From Acholoe squamosa (Eukaryota; Annelida; Polychaeta; Phyllodocida; Polynoidae): a stretch of 64,000 bases of DNA. Numbering within the stretch: position 1 is the first letter of the stretch; each line of letters opens with the position of its first letter. The notes below the pieces were generated by a model, which ran no database searches, was not told the DNA's origin, and saw only the letters and a program-made list of their open reading frames with translations. The stretch spans positions 19,819,174 to 19,883,173 of the forward strand of contig OX439042.1 in NCBI GenBank assembly GCA_949317995.1, written 5' to 3'. Positions 1 through 11,575 of the stretch are shown piece by piece. The position numbers were made by a program, and so were the translations under genes.

Positions 1-2100
1 AATGGCCAGCACTGATGCCCTTTGACCAAGACATCAACGACCTTTCCTTCACATAGGTCGAAAATATGTCAGCAGATCATTTGGTCAGATTAGTGTGTGA
101 GGGGTGGGTAGTGAGGTTGAAGGACATAGGGTGTGGAGGGGTGTGGTAGGTGCCCTGGAGTGAGGGGTACCAGGGACTATAGAGATAGGGTTACCGTCAA
201 TGGTCATGGCCGTACCCCCAGGGTGGCCTCAGAGGGACTGTTTTTAAATTTGTAGTTGGCTGACCGCCGATAACACGTTTTACTCAGGGAGGAGAGCTGG
301 AGACTGACCAGAACAATAGCTGAGGTGCAGGTAGTGTCAGCTATTTCTGTGCCGTTAACTTTCCATCTCTGTACACACAACTCCCACAAACTATTGTCAC
401 GGGTGGTCTGCAGAAAGCATAAATGACCCCACCGTGTCCTTCCCCCGACCCCTCTGACCTTGAAAGCTCCAGGCTAGGAGATAGGTGATGGTCAGCCGTG
501 GGAATTAAGTAGTTATGCCGATTTCACGGCCTCCAGCTCATCTTTAATATCCAGGCATCCTATAAAGTAAGGGGAGTAGGGGAGTGAAAGGCAAAAGGGA
601 GATTGCTCTGTGACCAGTGGAAAGTACTATATTTTGACATCAGCGTCCGTTGACAGGCACCACAAGTCCTACTGATTCCAGGGGTGCTTTTAATATCCCA
701 ACGTTGGGGAAAATGGTTGGAATCCAGCTAAACAGATCATTAGGAAAATTTCAACATTTAATTACTGCATTTTGTGTCCCATATATATTTAGCTATTCAT
801 ATCTGAATACCAGATTGGACAAATAGTCAGACCGACCCACCCCACGCTCCCACACCACGCTCACACATTTTTATTTATTGATTCGAAAATTAATAAATAA
901 GTTTTAAAAAATGAAAGTAGAAAAAGAATTCACGTTATTAATCATAGAAGTGAATCAAATTCTATTCGTATCTACTACTAGTATGTTGGCAGATCAAATC
1001 CCACTCTGCCATCTACAATGTTAATGGAATAGATGTACACGTATTAAGCATGTATAGATTACACCGACTCTGATATGTAATTATTCCAAAAGTAGTGGAT
1101 CATTGTGATCTTCCAGAGCTGTTGATCCATTTTGATCAGCTAGAGCTGTCACTGATCTCACTGATAAAAAGATACAGTATATTCTGTGAAGGAATTTGTC
1201 AGGCAACATATACAGTGTACTCTAAAGAAAGGGGGAAATGTTGATGAACATGAGATATGGGATAAAATGTTGATGTAACTGCCTGATTTTGCACATTTCT
1301 CACATATTTTCTATAAAGCACAATTACAATGGTAATTCAAACTCCAAATGATGAATTGAGTGTTAATTGCTATCACAAGTAGAAAACAATGGATGGGGAC
1401 AGGGGGTTAATGAATATTTTGTAAAATTGCACACCTGGAGGAGGTAAGAGAACAGGACTGATTAGTTCCCGTGGAGTCAAGGTGTCAAGATAGTGAGTAT
1501 GGTGTGATTGGGTGTGGTTGGTTGGGTGTGAGTTTTGGGGCTGGGTTGGTGTGATAATAGAGGGGTGTGGGACGTGAGTTGGGGTGTGAGAAAGTGGGCG
1601 TAGACATGCATGCATGTATGACTGTATCAGTACAATCCGATGATGCATGCCCCACCTGTAATCAATGTGACACTGGACCTCAATTCATGCCTGCATGCCT
1701 TAATCATGTAATTATACAGGTAGACACCAAACCCACTTTCTCTTCTCCAGAATATGCTTAAAACATGCCATATGAAAACTGTACTATTTTCTTTAAATGT
1801 TTAGAGTTATTGAGTATTTTCATTTTGATACAGTATATTTTCAATATGTTATCATGAAGGCACACAATATCAAACTATTTTCCTTGAATAAAGATTATTC
1901 AATACAAAGATTTATACTCTGCTGCTCTACTGAGTGCAGTCTTCCTTTCTGTCCCTGTATTCAGTTGCATATTATCAATTGCACATTCCCTCTAAGAAAA
2001 CATTGCCTAGGGAAATTATATAGTTTCTTGATGTAATTTTATATGGTAAATTATTTACTTCCTCCACTATTAAACAAATTCTTTGTCTAAACCATTAGCA
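1..2100. other. No assignable gene; one coding-like island at 60-490
   Basis: I find no gene that I can defend here. Between about 60 and 490 the sequence is richer in G+C and is open for 20-60 codons on both strands, with possible splice sites. One example is a minus-strand acceptor-like pyrimidine tract ending in AG near 491. No exon chain could be fixed. Around 1088-1172 there is a cluster of GATC words with an inverted AGAGCT/GATC arrangement, probably a fragment of the repeat at 2101-2784. An AT-rich hairpin (TTATTTATT...AATAAATAA) lies near 870-900. Confidence 0.4.
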
Positions 2101-2784
2101 CTACACAGAAAATATATATTTGAAAAAAGTGATCAGTAGTGATCACTTTAGGGTGATCAAACTGACGAGGACTGGGGGAGCACCCTTGTCATCTTTGGGT
2201 GATCATATGTGATCACTTTAGGTCATCAAATTGATTAGTTTTTTTGTTTTTTTTTCACATAACTGAGCAAAACACAGTCATCAAAATGATGACATGGGGG
2301 ATCATTTTGATTACTTTTCCTTTTATTTTACTGCTAGTTGGCTTAAACAATAGAGTTTCAGTTTTATTCGTGAGTTCCCCCCTCCATCCATGCAGGAATG
2401 TCATTGGAGTATATCCATGCTTTTGAAATTGACCCCATGTGGTATAGTTTTGCATTTTACTAATCGGTGGCTATTCTCATATTTATGAATGAAACTTTTG
2501 AAACAGAAAAGGTGTCTAAGCTCTTAATGTATCTGTCTCACATTCAAGGTCTTTTAACAAAATATTTGTTGTCTGTTTGTTCAATTATCAATACTCCAGT
2601 ATAGCTTTAAATCAATACATGTCCTTGGGCATTAATCATATAATTATAACATAATTGAATAGCAGGGGCCCCTGGTGGCAGAAATAAGGTAATCAAAATG
2701 ATGACCTTTTGTCATCTATCATGAAAGATCACCTAAACTCATCTGCGCTGATCACTTTTCTACTAGTCCATATTTTCAGTGTAG
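2101..2784. mobile_element. Inverted-repeat element rich in TGATCA words
   Basis: The left end (CTACACAGAAAATAT, then AAAAAGTGATCAG and TTTAGGGTGATC) is matched on the opposite strand at the right end (CTACACTGAAAATAT, then GAAAAGTGATCAG and GTTTAGGTGATC). This gives imperfect terminal inverted repeats of roughly 55 bp around a 684-bp body. GATC-centred palindromes recur inside. No open reading frame of note is present, so this looks like a non-autonomous DNA transposon. I could not identify a target-site duplication, so the superfamily is left open. Confidence 0.55.
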
Positions 2785-4219
2785 GAGCATACCATCTGTT
2801 CGTGATACCCTTCATTGGGTTCTGTCATTATAGAATAAGATTTATTATATCACAAATTGATGATAAATAAAACTCTATATAGTGGTGTGTGTTATACACA
2901 CAACAACAGTCAATATACATGCATATATATGCATGTTTAATTGCACATTCTCATGTACCTGCAAAACATATATACACCCCGCGTAGATACCCCTAATCAG
3001 TACACGATGTACAAAAAAGGGGAAAGAGACAATAAGACAACGACACAACCAAAGCCAAACTCCGTGATTATTGGCAATAAAGAAGATTTTGATAATACTG
3101 TAAGTTGTCATGTTCTTTCACAAGTTATTCTAATGCACATCGTGATTTCGGATTTATATTTCAACGAGACCGCCATATACCATGCAATGTCTGAATAAAC
3201 ACATATTCAATGATCACGTGTACTACAATGCGAATGTCCACATATTTTTTCGCCCCTGGATGTTTTCTTATTGGCTACCAGATATTCCCTCTCACACGAT
3301 AACCAAGTAACATGCATCTGTTTGCATTCTATAAGTCTGACCAAACACCTTCTCAATACAACTGTCTATATTGTAATATTTTTGCTGGGAGCTATTCCCT
3401 TTCAAATACCAAAGTTTGTCACGAAACGTATTTTCAGTCAGATAAACATATGTGAAATGTAAAGTACTGCACATGTACCTACCTTATTTTTCATAAAGAC
3501 TGCATTACTATATTAGTTTAGCTGCAGGATATATGTTTTCACTTCCATGGTTCATTCCATTTTAATATCAGGTTTCCCTTTGTTGAATATACAACGATCC
3601 TGTCTTATTGGGACATTTATGTACAATTTCCCCATACATGTATCCATATACGTGTATTCCTTATCCAGTGTAAGTGTATTCCTATGCCACTGTGTAGCCT
3701 TATTGTTCATATACATTTGACTACATACATGTCCACGTCACGATGTCAGAAAGTAGCTAAGATCTTTATCAGTTTTATTTCCTTTCACCATTTGCCAGAC
3801 GCGGCAGGATAAACCTCTTGATTATTCATAACTTGACTGACGTCACCAAAATCCATATAGATTTAACTCGGTAGATCTGTATATGACCGTAAATCGCATA
3901 CACTTTTACCACATGTGTTATAGTGAATAGGCAAAGTGAAATGTCCTTCAAGCTAATATGTCTTATGTTGAATCTAAACTGTTTTCACTACAAGAATTGA
4001 AAGCATAATTTCCTTTTTAATAATGACACATCTTGACAGCAAATAAAAATATTTACAAGAGGAAGCCTTTATTGCAAGTCTATCAGACTTAGGCATTAGA
4101 CTTATCTGGTAGATCTTGAGACGTCTCAGACCTAAGTAAATCCCAAAGTAGCCTGTTCAGTTGTGTATGTAGTTATAGGGACCCACCTGCCCTATACCTG
4201 ATCCCCCACGTGCCCCCAG
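2785..4219. other. No gene seen
   Basis: AT-rich sequence without a credible exon or complete repeat. A single CRE-like TGACGTCA word occurs near 3838. Short open frames are at chance length. Confidence 0.5.
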
Positions 4220-5587
4220 ACCCCCCACCAAGGGCCCCCCAGATCGACCCCTGCAGACACAACGTGTGGTGCCCTCTGATGTACGCCCACGACCTTATGT
4301 CCGTATATGGTTATGACTTTATATGGAAACATATATGAATAATTATGGGATCAGACAGGATGGGGATTTTGGATCTTATATTAAGTAAACCATACATGTC
4401 CCCCTTCTCCATGGATCAGAAACTTAAATATCCTACAATTCGTCTTCAAATATATGACCTACACGAGAGACATATTAAGGGCCGTCCATAAATGACACCA
4501 TGTGAAATCTGACCTTTTTTGATCCAACCCTCGTCAAGCCAAAAGAGAGAAGAAGATTTTAGAATAACTCATCTGAAGATAAAGGGACCACTTTTCACCA
4601 ACTACATGTAGAGTGCATTGCATTACAATTGGGAGTGAAAGATGTGTTCTGAAATTCCGATTGTTAAATCCTGCACATCAAAAATCACTACCCCCCCCCC
4701 ACCCCCAGGATAAAAATCAATGAACAGAGTGTGTTGAGTTTGATTCAAAGTAATAATAATTATCATTTACAACTCTGCATCATTCATATTTGTCACAAGG
4801 GAGTGATGTTTGGCATTAGAGAGTGACCATGGGTCTTGAGAAAAGGGGAGAGGGAACTGCGACCACCTTACATGCATGACCCCATGTGGGAGTGGTTCGA
4901 CTGGTGGAGGTGCAAAACTAATTCCTGCCGTCTCCTATCGTCAAGAGAAAAAAAAAAACACTTATAAATGCACACTTGAACCTAAAGATGAATATGCACA
5001 CACAGGGAACTATGAACGTGTTGTAGTAAAGTCGTCTGCAGGAGGTCGGTTTACTCTAGGTGTTACAAGGTAGGGATCTCACTGCAGGTGCCCAGGTCTA
5101 AGCTGAAGGCGTCCACAGCTGAGGTGAGGTCCTCAAGGCCCCAGGTGTCTCCCCCTGGAGGCCAGGTGAGTGGCGATCCAGCCCCCTGCATAGACTTATA
5201 AGGGAGTGGTCATTATTTATTAAAAGGGGGGTAGGTTTGAGGGGAGGGCGTAAAAATTTCAGACCCCTCCCGAGGGGGGGGGGCTAACAAAATTTACCCT
5301 CTTTTTAGCCAAAAAGCTAGCACGCTACTATAGATCAAAGAGGGGTGTGAAAATTCTCCATGCCTCTGGGGGGGCCCATAAAATTTTGACCACCGTCAAG
5401 GGGGGGCGCAAAAAAAAAGGTTGCGCGTTTGCGCGAAAACCAACCCCCATCCCCCTGTTGATAAATAATGACCACTCCCTAATGTAATACCACATCACAT
5501 GGCTCTATAAACACATTACATGTAGTTTGTAATACCGGTAGTTTGAATATGCTCAATGAATCACATTTTGTATTGCACATGGGGGGG

Positions 5588-5639
<52 letters not shown>

Positions 5640-8600
5640 GGAGAGCGGGAGGGAAGGACAGGGACAGAACAAGAAAGAATGAGTGAGTAATAGATGTTTA
5701 ACGCCATTTTGACAGCTAGGGTCATATTCATGGCGAGAACTACAATACACAATTTAACAGAGAAATGTGGCAGTGCCCGCGCATATGTGCACCACACACA
5801 TCCTGAGGGGATAGGAAAGAGGAGATATAGACCCTTTTAAGTGGGCTAGGGAAGCCCGAGAAAGAATGAGAAGGTGGGCAACCACTGATCCATGTAAAAG
5901 ACAAACAAACTAGTATACGTAGTGTATATCCTAGGTCCACGTGGGATATGGCAACAACACCCCAGCTGTCATCTCACATAGGATGTCTTTGTGAATTAGC
6001 TCTATACTACACTCAATTATCTTTGAACAATGGTGTAATATGTATCAAAATATATTTCTGCTTTGTACATCACAATTCGGAGCCTGTTTGCACTTCATCA
6101 TTTCGAATAAATTCATGGCATATGTGTCAAGGCAAACAATTCACAATACATGTATCATGTGTCGATATTCATTTAAAAGGTGTGTCGCATGGCGCTGATG
6201 TAACACAGGTAACACATTTTTCAGTAGTACCTTTCTCTGTTTTTCCACTCGCTTATCTGGGGTTTGATTTCCCGATCTGTTATAATCTGGTGTGGTCCGT
6301 TCCCATTGCCAAATTGTCGCCCTCTACATAATCTTATCCTTGCAGGTTGTAATTTCACCATCTTATTGAATTAACTTCCTGTATAAACTCGAGAACAAAA
6401 GATTTCCCCAAATTACCCCACTGGCAGTTGCTCTCACCTTAGTGCCCACACCTACTTTCTCCACCCTGATACAAACATCATATAGGAGCCCCTATACCTA
6501 AACCTAAAACATCAGCACCATTATAGAATATCACTTAGACAATTAGGAGTGTGTACTCTTGTCTCACCTGGGCACAAATTGGATCATTAGTGTATGTAAA
6601 GGATGGGGTGTTACCTGTAAGACCTAACACCTTTACTTGTACCTTTACCTGCACACACAGGTAGTCGACTGCCTCTATGGAGTCCCCCACTTTGTGTGGA
6701 TCCACAAAGACCGACGCCGCCCCATTTCACGTAACACCAGCCTTATTTACTCTACTCCCTAATTAACCCTACCACAGAATCTGCATAATTATTCTACATC
6801 TAACGAACTTTGCATTCTTCTCTGTCCTTAGGGCTATGAATAATACGATCAATTTGGTAGTGTCCCTTTGCGCAAACCTGCATTTGGAAGTCCTTTAGAT
6901 CTTTATGAAGGCAAGCATATGCTGCTATTAGAAATTTTGGGTTATTTTGTCATTGCTATATCTCGCTAAAGACTGGTACCTACAACATCATGAGTTTTGA
7001 TTAAATAGCCAAGCTACTGTGCTTTGTTTACATTGTTTTATAATCTTTGAAGAGATATAGATCGAGATTTTTGTATTCGGAATTAAACTTCAATATATAT
7101 ACTGTTTTGAAATGGAGATAAGCTTGTTATTTGGGCTGCACAAGTCAGTCAAAGAACTAAGTCATCAAAAGGAGTAGAAACGTCCTATTATATTGTCATC
7201 TATGATTACTTGACGATTACCTTTATCCTTGCGGTCTAAGTGCCCTTATTCTGGTGAGAACTGGGTGGGGATAGGGGCGGAACAACTGGAGGATGGGGAA
7301 GGGATAGCAGTTGAATATGTACTGGTCAGTAAGGGCGTGGTGACACTGGGGTAGGGCGTGGCCGTCACCCTACCTTAAAAACTGCACACATAGAAAGACA
7401 TAGGGCCATAGCCTGTGATTAGGGATCTGATTGTGTCATCATAAGTAGCTGAGTCAATTAGTCACTTCCTTAATTGAAAGGTGTGAAGACAGTTCGCTGA
7501 CTCAAATCTGTAGCAAACGATCGGTTGAAAGAATCACCCAAAAGACCTAGCATACCAAGGTCCCCCCCCCCCTTTTTAAATATTTCTGAGGAAAGAAAGA
7601 AGTTTTAGGAAGTGTATATTTCAATCATTTTCGATGAGATATTTCACTTTGATACGTGAATAAGAATAAGGAGGGTGCAATATCATATATGCTGGTACGT
7701 ATACTTGCCTCAATATGTAGGCACCACTATCTTGTCCTGTCTCTATGTTTCGGTAATGTAATACGATTAGAACCTTGCCTTAGGGAAAGAAACAAAAGAA
7801 TAAATGAAATGAGAGACAAGCACTAAAAAGTGACGCAGAAGGATACTGCTCTCCTATCTCTAACAAGAAAATTCGGTCAGCAATTTAACCTTTCGCCTAG
7901 GTTGTGAAAAATCCTCTCCATATCGTCAGTCAGTGTCAGCTAATCTTCTCTGTAGCAGCATTCCTAGAGGTTTCCGGCTTGTCCTCTGACACTGTGTCAC
8001 GTTCTCCCTGTGTCCTAGATGTATAGACGTGCTCACTGACATAGGATCAAGCCACACTATATGCAATCAAATCATTATTTTATTCCATTTTACTTTCATT
8101 TTTATCGTGTGTTGTTTTCTTTCCATTTTTTACTCAAATAACTATACCCATAGGTACATAAAATTGGTGATTTATTTTCTTCGACTTTTAGGTCACATGA
8201 CAACTGACGTGCTGTGAGCTGCTCATCTGCCCTCAGGTTCACTGGTTGTCATGACAACGCCGCCATATGACCCAGGGGGTGCGGTGACCACTGGTCACCA
8301 AGGTAGTCATGGTGACATGTTTTTGGCACATCACACTGGAGGAGGGTTTGCAGGGGAAGGGGGGGGGCATCATAAACATACAGCCCTCTTTTCAATTTAA
8401 CCTGGAAAGGATGATACCAAGAGAGATTGACCAGATATCTACTTTTACAACACGTCAAGAATCCAAAGCTAATTTGAAAAATCTCCTATATTATGTGAAA
8501 TACTTCTGATATCCACATGAACAGCTCAGAGGAAGTTGACATGTATATCTGTGGTCTGCTTCCTTCAGTGGCTAATTAGAAGCCTTGGTGGTGAAACTTG

Positions 8601-9320
8601 ACCCGCTCACTAGACCCTCCTGGTGGGTGCAGGGTGGGTGGTGGTGGGTGTGGGTCGTTTCTGAAGAGGTCATCCTCCGATAGCCATGTCTTAATCTGCC
8701 TGGTCCCCGGGACCTGGTCCTTGTCAAATATCAATGATACTCAATTTTTCCTTCCCTTTTCTTTTTCATGAATCAGTTTGTCTGTGTGTGTTATATGATG
8801 AAGGAAAAGGGTTGAAAATAGTTGTACATATAGTTCAGTTATACTAGCCATCTGCTGGTCTTCATTTTAGCTCGTAATATCCCCCCGTAATGTGTTTTCG
8901 AGAATAAAATCATTATAATATCATCTTTGCATGCAATGTCCAACTTTGGCCACTCAAATAAAACTGGTTTCTCATCACCAACCCCTAAAAACATTTTAGT
9001 TTGGGCATAGATCTCTATCGAGACATAACATGTACCGTCTCCCAGTTATTTGAGACCAGAATTAAGTTTTGATTTTAGTACTTAAGAGTTTACTGATTAT
9101 AGGGAATTGTGAAAAAATATTCAAAACACTATTTTAAGATGCGCGCGGTGATGAGAAACCTTTCTTTTTTTGAATGGCCTTAAGCAACAGACAATGTCCA
9201 ACACATGGATATTTGCATATCCGACCAATCGCCCCATTCCTTTCCTGTCCATGTGCTTTCCCCATTGTCACCCTAGATGTCTACACCAAGAGCCCCCTAC
9301 CCGAGCTGCTCCCTATGTGA
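4220..9320 (+). CDS. Candidate chain of five short exons (weak)
   Basis: Five plus-strand segments can be joined in phase: 4220-4280, 5088-5165, 6661-6730, 8237-8302 and 9277-9320, the last ending in TGA. Each internal segment is preceded by AG and followed by GT. The best donor is CCAG|GTGAGT at 5165, and the acceptors at 5087, 6660 and 8236 have pyrimidine-rich or CA-rich leads. The joined peptide contains stretches such as VVDCLYGVPHFVWIHKD and DVYTKSPLPELLPM. I recognise no domain. Against it, the antisense of the same islands reads at least as naturally: at 5191-5063 on the minus strand GLEDLTSAVDAFSLDLG, and at about 6724-6650 VFVDPHKVGDSIEAVDY followed by a good donor. The signal may therefore belong to minus-strand exons, or only reflect local G+C. 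Confidence 0.2.
5202..5479 (-). mobile_element. PIF/Harbinger-like MITE, copy 1
   Basis: A 278-bp element runs from GGGAGTGGTCATTATTTAT to its inverse ATAAATAATGACCACTCCC and is flanked by TAA on both sides. Three-base TWA duplications with G-rich ends are the hallmark of the PIF/Harbinger superfamily. The interior has alternating poly-G and poly-C runs and a conserved core with ACTATAGATCAAAGAGGGG. It encodes no transposase. Orientation is arbitrary, taken as opposite to copies 3 and 4. Confidence 0.75.
5581..5636. repeat. Poly-G tract followed by (GA)n microsatellite
   Basis: Ten G residues are followed by about 22 uninterrupted AG dinucleotides. They lie immediately upstream of a SINE-like repeat. 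Confidence 0.95.
5680..5862 (+). repeat. SINE-like dispersed repeat, family A, copy 1
   Basis: The copy starts with GAGTGAGTAATAGATG and TTTAACGCC. It continues through CATATTCATGGCGAGAAC and GTGCCCGCGCATATGTGC and ends near GGGCTAGGGAAGCCCG. Related copies are at 29444-29564, 31556-31935, 46217-46495 and 51975-52172. The head resembles SINE-type repeats common in mollusc genomes. Short open frames inside are not genes. Confidence 0.7.
5863..6660. other. No gene supported
   Basis: A 127-codon open frame from 5948 to 6331 on the plus strand is present. Its residue mix is irregular, it has no splice or promoter context and matches no family that I recognise, so I do not call it. Confidence 0.45.
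6731..8236. other. No gene seen
   Basis: Mostly AT-rich spacer with a G-rich patch at 7255-7370. No complete repeat boundaries were found. Confidence 0.45.
8966..9160. mobile_element. Small inverted-repeat element (195 bp)
   Basis: GGTTTCTCATCACC at the left end is perfectly inverted at the right end (GGTGATGAGAAACC), 14 of 14 bases. The interior is AT-rich and non-coding. A possibly related sequence with TTTTCTCATCCCC lies near 13280. This is a MITE candidate whose superfamily is unresolved. Confidence 0.45.
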
Positions 9321-9888
9321 CCCACTACCTGAGACATCCTCCAGGGGGCGCCTTATTAATGACGTCATTAATCACATGGCTGAGGAGAGGAGGGGTGGGT
9401 GGTTGGGGTACAAATATAGTGTACAAAAGGACCGCATGTAGAGGCGGCGCTGGGGTGAGTCCCCTACTCCTTCTATGTGATTATCAGCTTGATTTAAGTC
9501 CGATTGGTCGCGGAAAAAGTACCCTAGCCGGCTTGTTACTTTGACCCAGTTCTTCATTGGCCATCAAAAGCTTCCGACTACCTGAAAATAATTGGTCTTT
9601 AAAGTGATGACCATTCAAGTGTAAAATCACAGCTGATTTATTAAGTAGGGTGGGCTGAGTGAACGATGTAAAGGGGACAACAGTCCGAACAGGTGTGGCC
9701 AACATGTATCATTTTTGGGTGCGTGTTATTGTGACATTGGGGTCTGAACAATTTCATTAGGAAAGAGACGTAGTATAGAGCTGGTAAAAGGAGGAATGCT
9801 CATTGAGGAGTCATTCCCTTTCTATGCATTTTTGCATGTTCCATAGTTCCCGGGATGGGGGCTACTGACTCTTCTTTGAGTGTAGTTA
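9321..9888. other. No gene supported
   Basis: An island at 9340-9440 is open in several frames but has no convincing exon boundaries. It also contains ATTAATGACGTCATTAAT, an 18-base palindrome centred on a CRE core at about 9353-9371. Confidence 0.45.
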
Positions 9889-10210
9889 GGGAGTGATCAT
9901 TTCTTAACAACAGGGGGGCTGGTGGGTTTGAGAGGGGGGGGTCAGAATTTTTTCAACCCCTTGACCAGGGGGGTAAGAATTTTTTTGGCCCCTTGACTAG
10001 GGGGGTCAAAATAATTTCACCTGTTTTCAGTGAAAAAGCCTGCGTGTTACTATAGGTTAAAAGGGCGCATTCGCACACGATTTTCGCCTCCCGAGGGGGG
10101 GTCGAAAAGATTTTGACCCATCGAGAGGGGGGGGGGCTGGAATCTTTTTGGCGCATCTGCGCGCAAACCCACCACCACCCCCCCCCTGTTGTTAAAAAAT
10201 GATCACTCCC
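9889..10210 (-). mobile_element. PIF/Harbinger-like MITE, copy 2
   Basis: The ends GGGAGTGATCATTTCTTAAC and GTTAAAAAATGATCACTCCC are flanked by TTA duplications at 9886-9888 and 10211-10213. The interior has the same G-run, C-run and TACTATAGGTTAAAAGGG core as copy 1 and lies in the same orientation. It is 322 bp long. Confidence 0.75.
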
Positions 10211-10269
10211 TTACCATCCTACAGCCCAACTTTTCAGCGACTCCGGCCCATGTATATACATGTGAATAA

Positions 10270-10592
10270 GGGAGTGGTCATTATTTATCAACAGGGGGGG
10301 GGGGGTGGTGGGTTTTCGCGCGGACGCGCGAAAATTTTTTATGCCCCCCCCTCAACGGCAGTAAAAAAATTTTGCGCCCCCCCGCGCCGGAGGCACGGAG
10401 AGTTTTCGCACCCCCTCTTTGATCTATAGTAGCGCGCGGGCTTTTTTGCTAAAAAGAGGGTAAATTTTTTTAGCCCCCCCCTCAAGAGGGGTCAAAATTT
10501 TTTTAGCCCCCCCCTCGAGAGGGGTCAGAATTTTTTACGCCCCCCCCTCAAACCCACCACCCCCCCCCTGTTGATAATAAATGACCACTCCC
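10270..10592 (+). mobile_element. PIF/Harbinger-like MITE, copy 3
   Basis: A 323-bp copy lies in the opposite orientation to copy 2, only 59 bp away, with TAA duplications at 10267-10269 and 10593-10595. The two copies form a close inverted pair. The core TTTGATCTATAGTAGCGCGC matches copies 1 and 4. The long G and C homopolymer runs near both ends could fold as quadruplexes. Confidence 0.75.
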
Positions 10593-11426
10593 TAAGTGGT
10601 GTCCACAATCCCTGTTTTTACTGGGTCCACTTGTGAAGCAATGCCTTTTGTTCACATCTGAGGCTCAGGTACAGACTTAACAATGGTAAACTTACCAATT
10701 ACCGCCTCAAACAAGAAGTCATCTTTTAATCTATAGTATGCAGTATAAACTCAAGGAAGTTCCAAGTCACCATTTGTAATTGACATGATTGGGTTACTAC
10801 ATGTAGTAGGTACATGTACTCCTCACTCTCAGCCCCCCAAAGCTTATCAAATCAAGCATGTTTTAACATTTCATTTATTATTCCTTATAAATAGACAATG
10901 GCATGATCATGTTGAAATAGGCCCTACTCCCATCTATAGTTCGTGCATACGCAGGGTTAGTGTACAAATCTCAGAGAAAATCCCTCGCCACTCTCTAAAT
11001 GTTCACTAGTCGAATTGAAGCTTGACGAAGTGAATCTCATTTTTCAGGCTCTTGGTATCAAATTTTGAAAGGAGGAGCTATAGATAAATCGCATAATTAA
11101 AAGATAAACTTTGGAGGTTTTTAATATTTCATTGAAAATCCAACACCTAGTTAAATGGGCATGAAGAAATCATCAGTTACTTTATATACATGCTATCAAA
11201 AACATCATCAATTCCTGGACTCATTAATCCGTATCGAGGATAAACTATGTCAAGCTTGTAATCACTGTGGCTTTGGACTATTAACCCCCTAGGGTGGAGA
11301 TGTAGGTGGTGTAGAAAAAAGATCCTGGTTTATCTTGTCTTTGTTAGGTTTATCTGTGGCAGGTTGTCACAATGGCGGTTGAACCTGGTCTTCTGGTACT
11401 GGGGCTACTGACTCCTACCGCGCAGG
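10593..11426. other. No gene seen
   Basis: AT-rich spacer without recognisable genes or bounded repeats. Confidence 0.5.
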
Positions 11427-11439
11427 GCTCACGTCGTGC

Positions 11440-11560
11440 ACGTCATGATGGTGACGTAGTGCACGTCGCCGTCACGGTAGGTCTCCTCCAGGACGTAAGA
11501 TGACCAGCGTCCTAAAGAGGTACACAGATAATGGCCATTAAGGCCCGTGTCCAGCGTGCT
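11440..11560 (-). CDS. Exon-like island, minus strand (weak)
   Basis: On the minus strand a pyrimidine-led acceptor (CATGTTACTACAG, near 11563) opens a frame of about 44 codons. It contains GLNGHYLCTSLGRWSSYV and EETYRDGDVHYVTIMTC, then either reaches TGA or is cut by a donor, AC|GTGAGC. The codons are mostly G/C-ending. I recognise no domain. The plus strand also offers an AG...GT-bounded open segment (about 11427-11475), so strand and reality are uncertain. An isolated 44-codon frame in G+C-rich DNA is not rare by chance. Confidence 0.25.
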
Positions 11561-11575
11561 GCCTGTAGTAACATG

